From contig JAGYIQ010000003.1 of NCBI GenBank assembly GCA_018402565.1, positions 385,746-449,745 on the forward strand: a DNA stretch of 64,000 nucleotides, read 5' to 3'. Shown here piece after piece: positions 17,370 to 28,274 of this stretch. Origin of the DNA: Pirellulaceae bacterium. GTDB taxonomy: Bacteria; Planctomycetota; Planctomycetia; Pirellulales; Pirellulaceae. The notes beneath the pieces are model-generated. The model was not told where the DNA came from. It made no database searches and worked only from the letters and a program-made list of their open reading frames with translations. Positions within the stretch are counted from its first letter, which is position 1. Every line of letters starts with the position of its first letter. The position numbers and the translations under genes were made by a program.

Positions 17370-18512
17370 GTGTCAAAGACCAAATCGAGAGCCAAAGAAC
17401 AGTGCCGTGTAGGCGGATGCTCGGGCGTTGCAATGCCGCTGCGGTGGTTGGTGGTTGTGGGTTGTTTGGTCGGGCTGTTGAGCTGCACGTTCGTCGGAGC
17501 GGATGAAGCGGCGGACGCCCGGGACGGGTGGCAATTGAGTTTGGCGGCTCCAGGCCAGTTGGACGTCAGTTGGGGGTCGGAGCGAGTCACGGGTTACCGC
17601 TTTACGGAATTGAAGAAGCCCGCGTTGTATCCGGCGTTTGGGCCGGGTGGGCATTCGATGGTCCGCAACTACCCCTTGCTCAAAGGGGTTGCGGGCGAGG
17701 CCACGGACCATCCGCATCACAAATCGATTTGGTTGGCTCATGGGGATGTCAACGGTTACAGTTACTGGGACGAGCGGGCGGTGATAGCCAACGTCACGCC
17801 TCCGCAGATCGAGGCCGATGCGGCGGCATTTGTGGTGGTCAACCAATGGCTGGCGCCGGGCCAGGGCGGTGAATCCAAGTCGGGCGAGTCGGGCAGCGAG
17901 TCGACCGAGCAGGGTTCAGCGGGCGGCGAGCAGGTTGTGATCCGCGAGCGGACTCGGGTCAGTTTTGGACGATTGTCACCGGAGCAATCTCCGTTGGCGG
18001 GTGGTTGGTGGGTGCAGTACCAGGTGCAGTTGACGGCCGCGTCGGGTGAGGTGCGGTTTGGTGATACCAAGGAGGGTTTTTTTGCGATACGAACGCACCC
18101 GAATCTGCGGTTGACGAACGATCCTCGAGCGGGTGTGACGACGGCCAATGGCCGGGCGTTGAATTCGCAGGGCCAGCGGGATCGTGAATTGTGGGGCCAG
18201 TCGGCGGCATGGGTGGCCTACGGCGGCATGATCGATCAGCAGCCGGTGACCGTGGTGATGATGGATCATCCAAAAAATTTACGACATCCCACCACCTGGC
18301 ATGCGCGGGAGTATGGGTTGGTGGCGGCCAACCCGTTTGGCCTGCACGACTTCCAAAAAAAGCCGTCGGGCGCGGGCGATCATGTCGTACCGCAGGGCCA
18401 GTCGCTCGAGTGTTGCTACCGAATCGCTTTTCTACCGTCGTTGTTGGACGAAGCCGCGATAGCGGCGGCCTACAGCGAGTTTGCTGCCAGCCCGCATGGT
18501 TGGGGCCAGTAA
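17370..18512 (+). CDS. DUF6807/PmoA-like exported protein
   Basis: Matches the planctomycete PmoA-like (DUF6807) family: YRFTELKKPALYPAFGPGGHSMVRNYPL, then DHPHHKSIWLAHGDVNG, FAIRTHPNLR and the PTTWHAREYGLVAANPFG block. The His-rich DHPHHKS motif suggests a metal or sugar site, but the reaction is not established. An export signal lies at LRWLVVVGCLVGLLSCTFVGA. GTG 17370 (GGGAG about nine bases upstream) and ATG 17433 are both possible starts; the latter puts the signal peptide at the very N-terminus. A Ser/Glu/Gly-rich insert (about 208-225 from the GTG) is low complexity. Near-identical 20-bp repeats begin at the stop codon. Confidence 0.8.
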   Translation: MSKTKSRAKEQCRVGGCSGVAMPLRWLVVVGCLVGLLSCTFVGADEAADARDGWQLSLAAPGQLDVSWGSERVTGYRFTELKKPALYPAFGPGGHSMVRNYPLLKGVAGEATDHPHHKSIWLAHGDVNGYSYWDERAVIANVTPPQIEADAAAFVVVNQWLAPGQGGESKSGESGSESTEQGSAGGEQVVIRERTRVSFGRLSPEQSPLAGGWWVQYQVQLTAASGEVRFGDTKEGFFAIRTHPNLRLTNDPRAGVTTANGRALNSQGQRDRELWGQSAAWVAYGGMIDQQPVTVVMMDHPKNLRHPTTWHAREYGLVAANPFGLHDFQKKPSGAGDHVVPQGQSLECCYRIAFLPSLLDEAAIAAAYSEFAASPHGWGQ

Positions 18513-18609
18513 GTTCCCGCTGGGGCCGGTAAGTTCCCGCTGGGATCATTAAGTCCTGGCTGGGGACCGGCAAGTTCCTGTTGGAGCTCGGCGAGTTCCC
18601 GCTGGAGAT
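18510..18609 (+). repeat. Five ~20-bp tandem repeats starting at a stop codon
   Basis: The first unit starts with the TAA stop of the upstream gene (TAAGTTCCCGCTGGGGCCGG). Four further copies of 20-21 bp decay progressively toward moxR. Confidence 0.8.
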
Positions 18610-18686
18610 GAGAGCGACCGACCGTGAGTGGTTCGTTTGCCCTCGTGTACCATTTCATTCCATAACTTTGAGAAAACGAGGCCTCC

Positions 18687-19706
<1,020 letters not shown>

Positions 19707-19749
19707 TCGGCCTGTTCGCGCCGCTTTCCTGAACCACGAGTAGCCTGTC

Positions 19750-20649
19750 ATGAGCAATGGCGTCGGCCAGTACCTGAAGCCCGAGGTGATCAACCAGATC
19801 AAACGGTTGGATCTACGGGCTCAGTTTGTCGTGAAGGGCTTTCTGCAGGGCTTGCACGCCAGTCCCTTGCATGGATTTAGCGTCGAGTTCAGCGAGCATC
19901 GCGAGTACCGCCGCGGCGATGATCCGCGCGGCATCGATTGGGGCGTCTATGCCAAGACCGACAAGTACTACATTCGCAAGTACGAGGCCGAGACCAATCT
20001 GACGGGCTACTTGGCGGTGGACCAAAGCCAATCGATGGGCTACACCTACCGACAGGAGTTGACCAAGTTCGATTACTCGATCTGTCTGGCCGCCAGTTTG
20101 GCGTACTTGATGATCGGACAGCAGGACCCGGTAGGCTTGATCACCTTCGACCAAAAGGTCCGCGACTGCCTCAAACCCAAAAGTAGTCGGCGGCAGCTGA
20201 CCAATATGTTGGCGCTGTTGTCGCGGTTGCAGCCGACGGGTGCCACCGACGTAGCTCAGAGCTTGTTGCAGATCAGCGGGATGTTGAAGCATCAGAGCCT
20301 GATCATGTTGTTTACCGATCTGTTGGTGGATCCAGGGCCGGTGCGGCAGGCGCTGAGTCGACTCAAACATGGCGGCCACGACGTGATCTTGTTTCACGTG
20401 TTGGATGAAGCGGAAGTGTCCTTCCCGTTTGAGGGCGCCTTGATTTTGGAGGATCCGGAGAACGGCGATGAGGTTCGGCTGGACGGACGCTCGATGCGGC
20501 AGCCCTACCGCGACGCGGTGCGTGATTTTCAAACCGAGTATCGCGATTGGTGTCACAAGCTGCGGATCGATTATGTGGCCATCGATACGCAGACCCCCTT
20601 CGACAAGGCATTGTTGGAGTACCTCATGAATCGGCGAATGAGGTTATAG
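19750..20649 (+). CDS. DUF58 domain protein
   Basis: A 299-aa DUF58 protein, the usual partner of MoxR. It carries the family signature GFSVEFSEHREYRRGDDPRGIDW near residue 44, then the VWA-like D-Q-S-Q-S-M-G metal-site motif near 97 and MLFTDLLVDPGPV near 187. No membrane helix is obvious. It lies between moxR and the large membrane VWA genes, with only 3 bp to the next start, so translation is probably coupled. Confidence 0.92.
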   Translation: MSNGVGQYLKPEVINQIKRLDLRAQFVVKGFLQGLHASPLHGFSVEFSEHREYRRGDDPRGIDWGVYAKTDKYYIRKYEAETNLTGYLAVDQSQSMGYTYRQELTKFDYSICLAASLAYLMIGQQDPVGLITFDQKVRDCLKPKSSRRQLTNMLALLSRLQPTGATDVAQSLLQISGMLKHQSLIMLFTDLLVDPGPVRQALSRLKHGGHDVILFHVLDEAEVSFPFEGALILEDPENGDEVRLDGRSMRQPYRDAVRDFQTEYRDWCHKLRIDYVAIDTQTPFDKALLEYLMNRRMRL

Positions 20650-20652
20650 GCA

Positions 20653-23592
20653 ATGACGGCCTTGCATGTTTGGCTATTGGGTCTGGGTGCGGTGCTGGCG
20701 TTGGGGCCGATCGTGCTGCACCTGTTGTTGCAGGATAAGCCCAAGCGTTTGCCTTTCCCGGCGCTCCGATTTGTTATGGCGCGGCAACAACACGCGCGGC
20801 GGTCTTATCGACTGCGGCATTGGGTGCTGTTGGCCTTGCGAGTGGCGGTCATCGGCTTGGTGGCTTTGGCGCTCAGTCGACCGGCGGCGGCCACGGCCTT
20901 GTTCGGCTCCAGCCTGTTGCTGGGCGCGACGCTGGTGTCCGGCGCGCTGTTCTTGCTTTTGACCCTGTCGTGGCGGCATCAACTGCGATCGGCTGATGAG
21001 GCGTTGGCCAGTCGCACGGCGAGTGCCAATGGACGAAACTCCGCGGGCGGGGCGCGGAGTGCTGGGTCGCAGGGATTGGGGGCGAGTGGCGCGGGAGCCC
21101 CACCCGCGACCGCCACCGAGCCCGGTAGCCGTGGCAACGCAGGCGGTGGCCGCGCGAGGAACTGGCCGATTATCCTTTTGACCCTGGTGGTCCTGGGGCA
21201 TGTGCTGGCCGCTGGGTGGTTGGCGACACAATTGTTCAACAGTGGCTCGGGGCCCGTGTTGACGGGCAAACAGCCTGTGGCGGCTGCGATCGTGATCGAT
21301 ACCAGCCCGCGCATGTTGTACCGCTTGGAGAACCAAACTCGGCTGGAGCGCGCCCAGACCTTGGCGGCGTCGATTGTCGAGCGCTTGCCGGCCGGCAGCC
21401 AAGTCATGATCGTCGACAGTAGTCCCAATCCGGTCGGGCTCAGCTTGGATCTGGCGGCGGCCAAGCAGCAAATCGCGGCATTGCGGATCAACTACCAATC
21501 GCAGCCACTGCCCAACCGCGTGCGGGCAGCGACGCAGCTGTTGGCGGACAGCCCGTTGGAGGGCCGCGAGCTATTTGTTGTGTCGGACTTGAGTCGGCCC
21601 AGTTGGACGGCCGCGGGATCCGCTACCCAGCGGTTGGAGTTGGACGACGGGCTATCGATCTACGTGGTCGATGTCGGTGCCAAGTCGCATGAAAATTGGT
21701 CGATCGATCAGTGGGACTTGCCCACCCCGGCCATCACCCCCGGGGGGACGATCCAGGTCAACGCCACCATCGCTCGCAAAGCGGTACGGAACTTGGGCGA
21801 AGATCTGATGACGGCCGTCGCCGCCGATCGCAATCGGGCCACAGCGGCCACCGATGCCCCTGCGGAGGCTGAGGCGGAGGCGGCAGGGGCAGATGACGTC
21901 GCCGAACCGATCGATCTGGGTGCAGCAGATGCAACGATGGCGACCGAACTCCCCGCCGAAGGTCGCACGGTGCGACTGTTGATCGAGAAGCCCGAGGCTG
22001 GCAAGCCGGTCCATCGCAATGGGGAAACCTTGGTTCCTGCGCAGCACTGGGAACGCGTCAGTCAAGTCAACTTGGCGCCGGGGCAATCGACGGAAGTGTC
22101 GTTCTCGGTGCCCGACCTGCCGGAGGGCATCCATCATGGTTGGGTGGAGATTGTAGGAGGGGATGCGTTGGGCTTTGACAATCGACGTTTCTTCACCATC
22201 ACCGTACAGCCGGCGTGGCGGGCGCTGATCGTCAACGGGCCGGGCGTCAACGACGCCAATTTCTTGGAGGCCATCGCGCCGGAGACTGTGCGGGACAAGG
22301 GGCAAGCGGTGTTCGATTGCCGGGTCATTAGCGACAGGCAGTTGGGCGAAGTCAATCTAACGGATTTCCGAGCGGTGTTCTTTCTCAATCCAGGTCCCTT
22401 GAGCGACGATGCCTGGCGACAGCTGGATCGGTACGTCAGCGGCGGCGGCAGTGTTGGGTTCTTCTTGGGGCATAACGCCTTGAGCTTGGTCGAGGGACGC
22501 TCGGTGCCGCACCCCAGCTTCAACGGCCCGCTGGCCCAGCGGGTGTTGCCCGGCGTGCTTGAAGCGCCTTGGCGGCAACCGGACGGTTTGCTGTTCGAGC
22601 CCACGGCTTGGGACCACCCGATCTTCACTCGCATGCAACCGCTGCGGACGGTGTTAATGTGGAATCGCTTGCCGATCTTTATGCACTTTGGCTTGCAGGC
22701 GACGGAGACGACCAGTGAAACCGGGCCGCAGCCGGGGGCGGGGAATGCCGTCGCCTCGAGTCCTGCGGTGGAGGCGGGCACCCAAGCCGCTGACACAGCA
22801 GAGGCCGGCAAAGTCGGCCAGTCCGACGACGTGGGTCAGGCGGATAATACGGCAGTGCCCGACAGCGAATCGCCGGCCAAGGCGGTGCGGGTATTGGCCA
22901 CGTATTCCAACAACATTCCGGCGTTGGTCGAGGCGACCGTGGGCCAGGGGCAGTTGCTGCTGATGACCACGCCGGTCACCGACCCCACCCGACCGGACGA
23001 CGGCCGTCGACCTTGGAACTCCTTTGCGATCAGCGACGAACGCTCTTTCACTTATTGGTTGCTGACAACCGAGATTGCACGTTATTTGGCCACGATCCGT
23101 TCGGCCAATTTGAACGGCGTGGTCGGGGACTCGTTTGTCCTGCCCAACGATCAACTGGATGCGCCCGCTCGCTATGCCCTGTACCGGCCAGAAAATCAGG
23201 AGCCTGTGGACGTGGCGGTGGAACGCAATCGTCTGTACTTGGACTTCAACGATCGACCGGGGGTTTATCGGCTGCGTGGGGTCAACAATCAGCAGCAAGT
23301 CCACTTGCGCGGCTTCTCCGCCAACGTGCCGGGCAACCAAAGTGACTTGGGGCGGATTGGCAAGCCGCAATTGGACGGCTGGTTGGGGCGAGGGCGTTAC
23401 GCGCTGGCTGAAAACGAGGAGCAAATCCAGCGGGCTCAAGGGGCCGGTCGCGTGGGGTTGGAGTTTTACCCCAGCTTGATTCGTCTGTTGGCGGTGGTGT
23501 TTTTGGCGGAAATGTTGGTATCGAATTGGTTCTATCGCGAGCCGCCCCGCAAGCGGACCGCGCACGAGCTGGTGGCGGGCGATTCGCCCTAA
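20653..23592 (+). CDS. BatA-type membrane protein with VWA-like and GATase-like domains
   Basis: A 979-aa membrane protein. The N-terminus is the aerotolerance-regulator (BatA) domain: a helix at 5-25, LPFPALRFV, then a second helix near 57-77. Two more helices lie near 84-106 and 172-195. A von Willebrand A-like domain (about 210-320) has D-T-S-P-R instead of the usual D-x-S-x-S, so its metal site is probably degenerate. A class I glutamine-amidotransferase-like fold follows (about 520-690; ALIVNGPGVNDANFLEAI, GGGSVGFFLGHNAL) without a clear nucleophile. A last helix is near 955. Ala-rich inserts occur near 120-165, 390-415 and 690-740. Confidence 0.82.
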   Translation: MTALHVWLLGLGAVLALGPIVLHLLLQDKPKRLPFPALRFVMARQQHARRSYRLRHWVLLALRVAVIGLVALALSRPAAATALFGSSLLLGATLVSGALFLLLTLSWRHQLRSADEALASRTASANGRNSAGGARSAGSQGLGASGAGAPPATATEPGSRGNAGGGRARNWPIILLTLVVLGHVLAAGWLATQLFNSGSGPVLTGKQPVAAAIVIDTSPRMLYRLENQTRLERAQTLAASIVERLPAGSQVMIVDSSPNPVGLSLDLAAAKQQIAALRINYQSQPLPNRVRAATQLLADSPLEGRELFVVSDLSRPSWTAAGSATQRLELDDGLSIYVVDVGAKSHENWSIDQWDLPTPAITPGGTIQVNATIARKAVRNLGEDLMTAVAADRNRATAATDAPAEAEAEAAGADDVAEPIDLGAADATMATELPAEGRTVRLLIEKPEAGKPVHRNGETLVPAQHWERVSQVNLAPGQSTEVSFSVPDLPEGIHHGWVEIVGGDALGFDNRRFFTITVQPAWRALIVNGPGVNDANFLEAIAPETVRDKGQAVFDCRVISDRQLGEVNLTDFRAVFFLNPGPLSDDAWRQLDRYVSGGGSVGFFLGHNALSLVEGRSVPHPSFNGPLAQRVLPGVLEAPWRQPDGLLFEPTAWDHPIFTRMQPLRTVLMWNRLPIFMHFGLQATETTSETGPQPGAGNAVASSPAVEAGTQAADTAEAGKVGQSDDVGQADNTAVPDSESPAKAVRVLATYSNNIPALVEATVGQGQLLLMTTPVTDPTRPDDGRRPWNSFAISDERSFTYWLLTTEIARYLATIRSANLNGVVGDSFVLPNDQLDAPARYALYRPENQEPVDVAVERNRLYLDFNDRPGVYRLRGVNNQQQVHLRGFSANVPGNQSDLGRIGKPQLDGWLGRGRYALAENEEQIQRAQGAGRVGLEFYPSLIRLLAVVFLAEMLVSNWFYREPPRKRTAHELVAGDSP

Positions 23593-23611
23593 CAAGAAGG
23601 TCCGCGGTGCG

Positions 23612-25948
23612 ATGTTTGAATCCTTGAGTTTTGACCCGGTGTTCCCGTGGTGGGTGATCGTCGCCTTTGCCGCCGCGGCCGGAACACTGAGTGTCTTGCG
23701 GCCGGGGTTCGGGGACTTGAGTGTTGGCAAGCAACGCGTGCTGATCGGCTTGCGCTTCCTGGCGTTGGCCCTGTTGTTATTGGCCATGATTCGACCGGGG
23801 CTGCTGTCGGTTGAGAGTCTCAAGCAACGAGCCGTGATCCCGGTGTTGTTGGACATCAGCAAATCGATGCAGTTGCCCAACGCGGCGCAGGGCTCTTCCC
23901 GCTATCAAGTCGCGAATGAGGTTTGGGAGCAGTTGCAGGGCTTTCAGCCACGGTTGGCGGAGCACGATGTCGAGTTGATGCTGTACGGATTTGAACGCGA
24001 TCTGACGCCGTTTTCCGCCAACGCCAAAGCCGCTGGGGCGGACGCGGATGCCGAAGGTCAGGCACCCACGGCCGCGCCGGTGGGCGATTTGCCCACGGCA
24101 CCAGTGGGACGCGAGTCCGATCTGCTGGGGGCTGTCGACGCGGTCATGCGGTTGAATCGCAGTCGCCGAATCGCTGGGCTAATCATGTTGAGCGATGGCG
24201 TGCCGAACGTGATTCGGCCCCAGACCACGGCCAATGAGTTGACGCGTTCCTTGGCGGCTCGCGATGCGCCGTTTCACGGCATGGTGTTGGGCCCCAGCAC
24301 CGTGGCGGAGGATTTTATTGATGCGGCGATCGAGGTCATGCCCGATAACTTGGCCGGCTTCGCCGAAAACGAGATCGAATTTCGCTCGGCCGTGCGGCTG
24401 CGTGGCTTCAATCGCCAGACCGTGCCGGTGCAACTGTGGGTCCGCCAGCCGGATGGTGTGGAGGTGTTGGCTCAGACCAAACAGATCACGGCCACGTCGG
24501 CCGACCATTTGGCTCAAGTCGACTTCAGTTATTTGCCGGAACAGCCCGGCAGCTACAAGTTGCGTGTGCAGGTCCCGGACCAACCGCGCGAGGTGGCGTT
24601 GACCAACAACCAACTGTCCGCTTACTTGGAGGCCTTTCCCGGCGGATTGCGGATACTCTACGTCACCGGCGATTTGCAGTTCGAGCATCACTTTCTGGTG
24701 CGATCGCTGCAGGCCAGCAAGGACATTCAGGTCAAGACGATTTGGATCGACGCGCGTGATCGCGGCCGCTGGCCGTTGGACCTGACTCGTGAGATCGCTG
24801 ACAACAGCTTTGACATCGTCGTGTTGGACAACATCGATGCCTCTGCCTTGCATGGCCCGCAACGCAGCAACCTGGAGCCGTTGGCCCAATCGGTACTCGA
24901 GGGACGCGGCCTGCTGATGATGGGTGGGTATCACAGCTTTGGACCGGGTGGCTACGCCGACACGCCATTGGCCGATGTGTTGCCGATCCGCATGTCGCGA
25001 AACGAGCGACAGGAATTTGAATCCCCACTTCGCGTGGACATGCACATCGAGCGTCCCTTGGCGATCCGCCCCGCGACAGATCATTACATCACCCGCTTGG
25101 GCGACGAGGGCCAACCGGTGCTGGCGGCGTGGGAGGAGCTGCCCAAACTGCGGGGCGCGAATCGGTTCAATCGACTCAAAGATAGCGCTTTGGTGCTGTT
25201 GGAGAGCGAGGATCGCGATCCGCTGTTGGTCGCCGGCAACTACGGTGGTCGCGTGTTGGCCTTTGCCGGCGATTCGACCTACTTGTGGATTCGTGCTGGC
25301 TACGAGTTGCAACATCAACAATTCTGGCGGCAGTTGATGCTGTGGTTGGCCCAGCGTGATGTGGCCGGCGACGAACGCGTCTGGATGCGACTGTCCAAAC
25401 GGCGCCTTCCCTCGGGCGATATTCTCCGCGTGGCCGCCGGGGTTCGCGGCGAGGGCGGGGACAATGTCGAGGGCGTGCAGATCGCCGCCACGCTGACCAA
25501 CCCCGAGGGCCAAACTCGCAACATCCCCTTCAGCATGCAAGCCGATCGCGCGCAGTTCAACGGCAGCGTCGAGCCCGAATTCATCACCGCCGGCGGCGTC
25601 TATCGTTTGGAAGTGGTGATGAGCAAGAACGGCGAGGAGCTGGGGCGCGAAGCCCAAGAATTTGACGTGATCGACATCGACAGCGAGACCGTGGTGCCGG
25701 TGGCTGACGCCAGCCTGATCCAGCAGTTGGCCGACGCCACTCAAGCCGCCGGCGGTCGCGTCTGGACACCCCAACAGGTCGCCACCTTGGCCGAATCGCT
25801 GCTGCAGTCGACCGAGAAGTTGGAGATCAAGATCCCCCAACTGTGGCGACTGGGGGATACCTCCACGGATGCCTTCGCCTTTGTCCTGTGTCTGTTTGTC
25901 GTCATGATGCTACAATGGGGACTCCGCAAGTATTGGGGCTTGGTGTAG
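23612..25948 (+). CDS. Membrane VWA / glutamine-amidotransferase-like protein
   Basis: A 778-aa protein, last gene of the moxR operon. Two N-terminal helices (about 10-28 and 45-70) precede a von Willebrand A domain with an intact metal motif D-I-S-K-S-M near 83. The amidotransferase-like domain (about 340-590) reads LRILYVTGDLQFEHHFL and LLMMGGYHSFGPGGY. The C-terminus is one helix (AFVLCLFVVMMLQWGLRKY). The pair of VWA/GATase-like membrane proteins downstream of moxR and DUF58 is a common planctomycete arrangement; the function of the complex is not settled (envelope stress or protein maturation). Confidence 0.83.
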   Translation: MFESLSFDPVFPWWVIVAFAAAAGTLSVLRPGFGDLSVGKQRVLIGLRFLALALLLLAMIRPGLLSVESLKQRAVIPVLLDISKSMQLPNAAQGSSRYQVANEVWEQLQGFQPRLAEHDVELMLYGFERDLTPFSANAKAAGADADAEGQAPTAAPVGDLPTAPVGRESDLLGAVDAVMRLNRSRRIAGLIMLSDGVPNVIRPQTTANELTRSLAARDAPFHGMVLGPSTVAEDFIDAAIEVMPDNLAGFAENEIEFRSAVRLRGFNRQTVPVQLWVRQPDGVEVLAQTKQITATSADHLAQVDFSYLPEQPGSYKLRVQVPDQPREVALTNNQLSAYLEAFPGGLRILYVTGDLQFEHHFLVRSLQASKDIQVKTIWIDARDRGRWPLDLTREIADNSFDIVVLDNIDASALHGPQRSNLEPLAQSVLEGRGLLMMGGYHSFGPGGYADTPLADVLPIRMSRNERQEFESPLRVDMHIERPLAIRPATDHYITRLGDEGQPVLAAWEELPKLRGANRFNRLKDSALVLLESEDRDPLLVAGNYGGRVLAFAGDSTYLWIRAGYELQHQQFWRQLMLWLAQRDVAGDERVWMRLSKRRLPSGDILRVAAGVRGEGGDNVEGVQIAATLTNPEGQTRNIPFSMQADRAQFNGSVEPEFITAGGVYRLEVVMSKNGEELGREAQEFDVIDIDSETVVPVADASLIQQLADATQAAGGRVWTPQQVATLAESLLQSTEKLEIKIPQLWRLGDTSTDAFAFVLCLFVVMMLQWGLRKYWGLV

Positions 25949-25973
25949 CGGGCCGTGTCCGTGTCCGGGCCCG

Positions 25974-26241
25974 GTCGATTTTTCCGTAGCGGAACGCCTC
26001 AAGGGCGTGTTGATTTTTCCGTAGCGGAATGCGTCAAGCATTTCGATTGACGGAAAAACGCCGTATTTTCGCCGGATTTCATCGAATCGGGCGACAATTT
26101 CGCGTGTAAGTCTGGAAAAATCAACAAGCCCTTAAGCGTTTCGATTGGTGGGAAAACGCCGTGTTTTTGCCCGATTTCATCGAATCGGGCGACAATTTCG
26201 CGTGAGAGTCTGGCAAAATCAACAAGCCCTCAAGCGTTTGG
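25974..26241. repeat. Two tandem copies of the ~125-bp 'GATTTTTCC' element
   Basis: Two head-to-tail copies, plus a partial one, of a dispersed element. Its ends are inverted (TTGATTTTTCC at one end, GGAAAAATCAACAAGCCC at the other). It contains an internal hairpin around a CGATTTCATCGAATCG core. The same family occurs at about 35738-35997 and 44329-44998. No gene is present here. Confidence 0.8.
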
Positions 26242-26297
26242 TTTTCCCTTCGGCGACTAGAACAACAAACTGCCCTCGAGCAGCAGAAGGAATCTTC

Positions 26298-26879
26298 ATG
26301 AACGATACGGAAGCGACCGCCAGCGGCCTGACTTACGATGCCGCGCGGACGCTGCTGGAAGACTGGACGCCGGGTTTGGCCCTGCGCCGCCATGCGCGAG
26401 CGGTGGAGCTGACGATGCGACAACTGGCTCGTGAGTTGGCCCCGGACCAGGAGCTGGAGTTTGGTGTCACGGGCTTGCTGCACGATGCGGACTACGAGCA
26501 GTGGCCGGAGGAGCATCCGCACCGGATTGTGGCTTGGTTACGAGAGCACGGTCACGCCCCGGTCGCCGACGCGGTGGCCGCCCACTACACGCACTGGGGT
26601 GTGCCCGCCGAGAGTCTGTTGGCCAAGTCTTTGTTGGCAGCGGACGAGCTGACTGGGTTTGTCTGTGCCTGTTGCTATGTGCGGCCCGGCGGGATCGCCA
26701 CGCTGGAACCCGCCAGCGTCCTGAAGAAGCTCAAGGACAAAAAATTCGCTGCCAAGGTCGATCGGCAGGAAATTCAGATCGGTTGCGAGCTGTTGGGGCT
26801 CGAGACCCGGCAGTTGGTCGAGTGGATCATCGCCGCCCTGCAGCCGCATGCCGCGGAATTGGGCATCGAGGGTAGCTAA
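26298..26879 (+). CDS. HD-domain hydrolase
   Basis: A 193-aa protein of the small HD family (predicted metal-dependent phosphohydrolase). The core motif is near residue 58: VTGLLHDADYEQWPEEHPHR, giving the H-D pair plus downstream His residues; AAHYTHWG and LLAADELTGFV follow. Substrate unknown. ATG 26298 is preferred, since upstream sequence belongs to the dispersed repeat; an AAGGAA ribosome site precedes it. Confidence 0.85.
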   Translation: MNDTEATASGLTYDAARTLLEDWTPGLALRRHARAVELTMRQLARELAPDQELEFGVTGLLHDADYEQWPEEHPHRIVAWLREHGHAPVADAVAAHYTHWGVPAESLLAKSLLAADELTGFVCACCYVRPGGIATLEPASVLKKLKDKKFAAKVDRQEIQIGCELLGLETRQLVEWIIAALQPHAAELGIEGS

Positions 26880-27020
26880 GAGGGCCAGTTTGTCTGGAGA
26901 AACGCCCAGCCTCTGCCTGCGGACGCAACGCGTTGGCCCGCGGGCTGATATTTCCTGGGCGATGCGTATAATAACACCGGGGTGTGCGGGTCGGGGACTA
27001 CAGAAACAAGAGAGAGCATC

Positions 27021-27689
27021 ATGTCTGGTGGAAGTCTGGAACCTGTCGCAGTTAACCGAGTGGCGGCCCGCGCCTGGGTTTGCCTGGCGTTACTTGGTTG
27101 CGTCTGTGGGTGGGCGGTGGTCGGCTGTGCCCCTGCGACCGACACAGCAGGTCCAGGAGCAGCAGGTTCCGGAGCGACTGGCCAAGCCGCTGCTGCGGGA
27201 GCGGGTGGGGTGGCCACGGAGGTCAAAACCGCGACCTTGGGCAGCACCAAGCCCGTGTTTTTGGTCGATCAGTGTTATTTGGCGGGCCAGCCGCAAGCGG
27301 AGGACTTCGCTGCCATTAAAGCGGCGGGTGTGACCAAGGTGATCTCCGTGCGGGGGGAGGGCGAGATCGATTGGGACGCGCGGGCCGCGGCGGAAGCGGC
27401 AGGTCTGGAGTACTTTCAGATTCCCGTCGGATCGCCGGAAGAGCTGACCGAGGAGAAAATCGCGCAAGTCTGTACGCTGCTCAAGTCGGCCAAAGAGGCG
27501 GACCAAACGGTCGTGCTGCACTGCGGGGTCGCCGCGCGGGCCTCGGCGGTCTGGATGGCTTTTCACTGTTTGGAGCAGCAGGGCTCGTGGGAGGAGAGCG
27601 AGACGTTGGTCGCACAAATGGTGCGTCTGCCGGACTATTGGAAGGCGCCCGTCAAGGCCTACGTTGAGAAAGCCGCGGCACAGGAATAG
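27021..27689 (+). CDS. DUF442 phosphatase-like lipoprotein
   Basis: A 222-aa exported protein. A hydrophobic N-terminus ends in a lipobox-like V-V-G-C near residue 35, followed by a Gly/Ala-rich linker. The C-terminal domain matches DUF442 (beta-lactamase-hydrolase-like, dual-specificity phosphatase fold): LAGQPQAEDFAAIKAAGVTKVISVR and the P-loop HCGVAARAS. The loop has Cys and Arg four residues apart, as in DUF442, rather than the CX5R of standard phosphatases. The start is ATG 27021 with an AGAGAG site. The next gene starts 5 bp after its stop, so the two are co-transcribed. Confidence 0.78.
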   Translation: MSGGSLEPVAVNRVAARAWVCLALLGCVCGWAVVGCAPATDTAGPGAAGSGATGQAAAAGAGGVATEVKTATLGSTKPVFLVDQCYLAGQPQAEDFAAIKAAGVTKVISVRGEGEIDWDARAAAEAAGLEYFQIPVGSPEELTEEKIAQVCTLLKSAKEADQTVVLHCGVAARASAVWMAFHCLEQQGSWEESETLVAQMVRLPDYWKAPVKAYVEKAAAQE

Positions 27690-27693
27690 ACGC

Positions 27694-28125
27694 ATGCAAC
27701 AGGCCAAGTGGGAATGGACGATCGAACGCCGGTTCTGCAGCAAAGCGGAATCGGCAGCCCAAATGATCCAAGAAATCTTGGAACAGATGGAATCGTTGGG
27801 TTGGTCCCAGAAGGAGCAACTCGATACCCACTTGTGCTTGGAAGAGGCCTTCATGAACGCCATCAAGCATGGCAATCGCAACGACAGCGACCGCTGTGTC
27901 GACACCAAGTGCTGGATCAACAGCCAGCAATTTCGCATCGAGATTCAAGACGAGGGTCCCGGCTTCAAGTTGGAGGACGTCCCCGACTGCACACGTCCCG
28001 AAAACCTGGCCAATTGCAGCGGCCGCGGACTGATGATGATGCGGCACTTCATGGATGTGGTCGAATACAACCAAAGTGGCAATTTGGTCACCATGGAAAA
28101 ACGCCGAGTTCCCGTCCCGCGCTAG
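27694..28125 (+). CDS. RsbW/SpoIIAB-type anti-sigma histidine-kinase-like ATPase
   Basis: A 143-aa GHKL ATPase domain protein. The N-box is EEAFMNAIKHGN near residue 50, G1 is IQDEGPGFKLEDVPD near 85 and G2 is GRGLMMMRHFMDVVEY near 109. Such stand-alone domains are serine kinases and anti-sigma factors in partner-switching modules. No anti-anti-sigma (STAS) gene is adjacent. Start ATG 27694 has an AGGAA site, 5 bp after the DUF442 gene. Confidence 0.88.
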   Translation: MQQAKWEWTIERRFCSKAESAAQMIQEILEQMESLGWSQKEQLDTHLCLEEAFMNAIKHGNRNDSDRCVDTKCWINSQQFRIEIQDEGPGFKLEDVPDCTRPENLANCSGRGLMMMRHFMDVVEYNQSGNLVTMEKRRVPVPR

Positions 28126-28274
28126 TGGGCGGTCGTAACGCCATCGCAACTTGGCCGACCCTGGGCGGAAAATGATCGCCGTCTACCTGCGGTTGGTTGG
28201 CTATAATGTGAAGATGCTTTGACAAACGCGAAGCCTCGCGTGAGGGGTCGCTCTTCCTCTACGGACAACGATCG

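Noticed and set aside
24179..25840. 553-codon minus-strand open frame opposite the VWA gene
   Set aside because: It mirrors the codon structure of the plus-strand membrane protein and lacks any domain.
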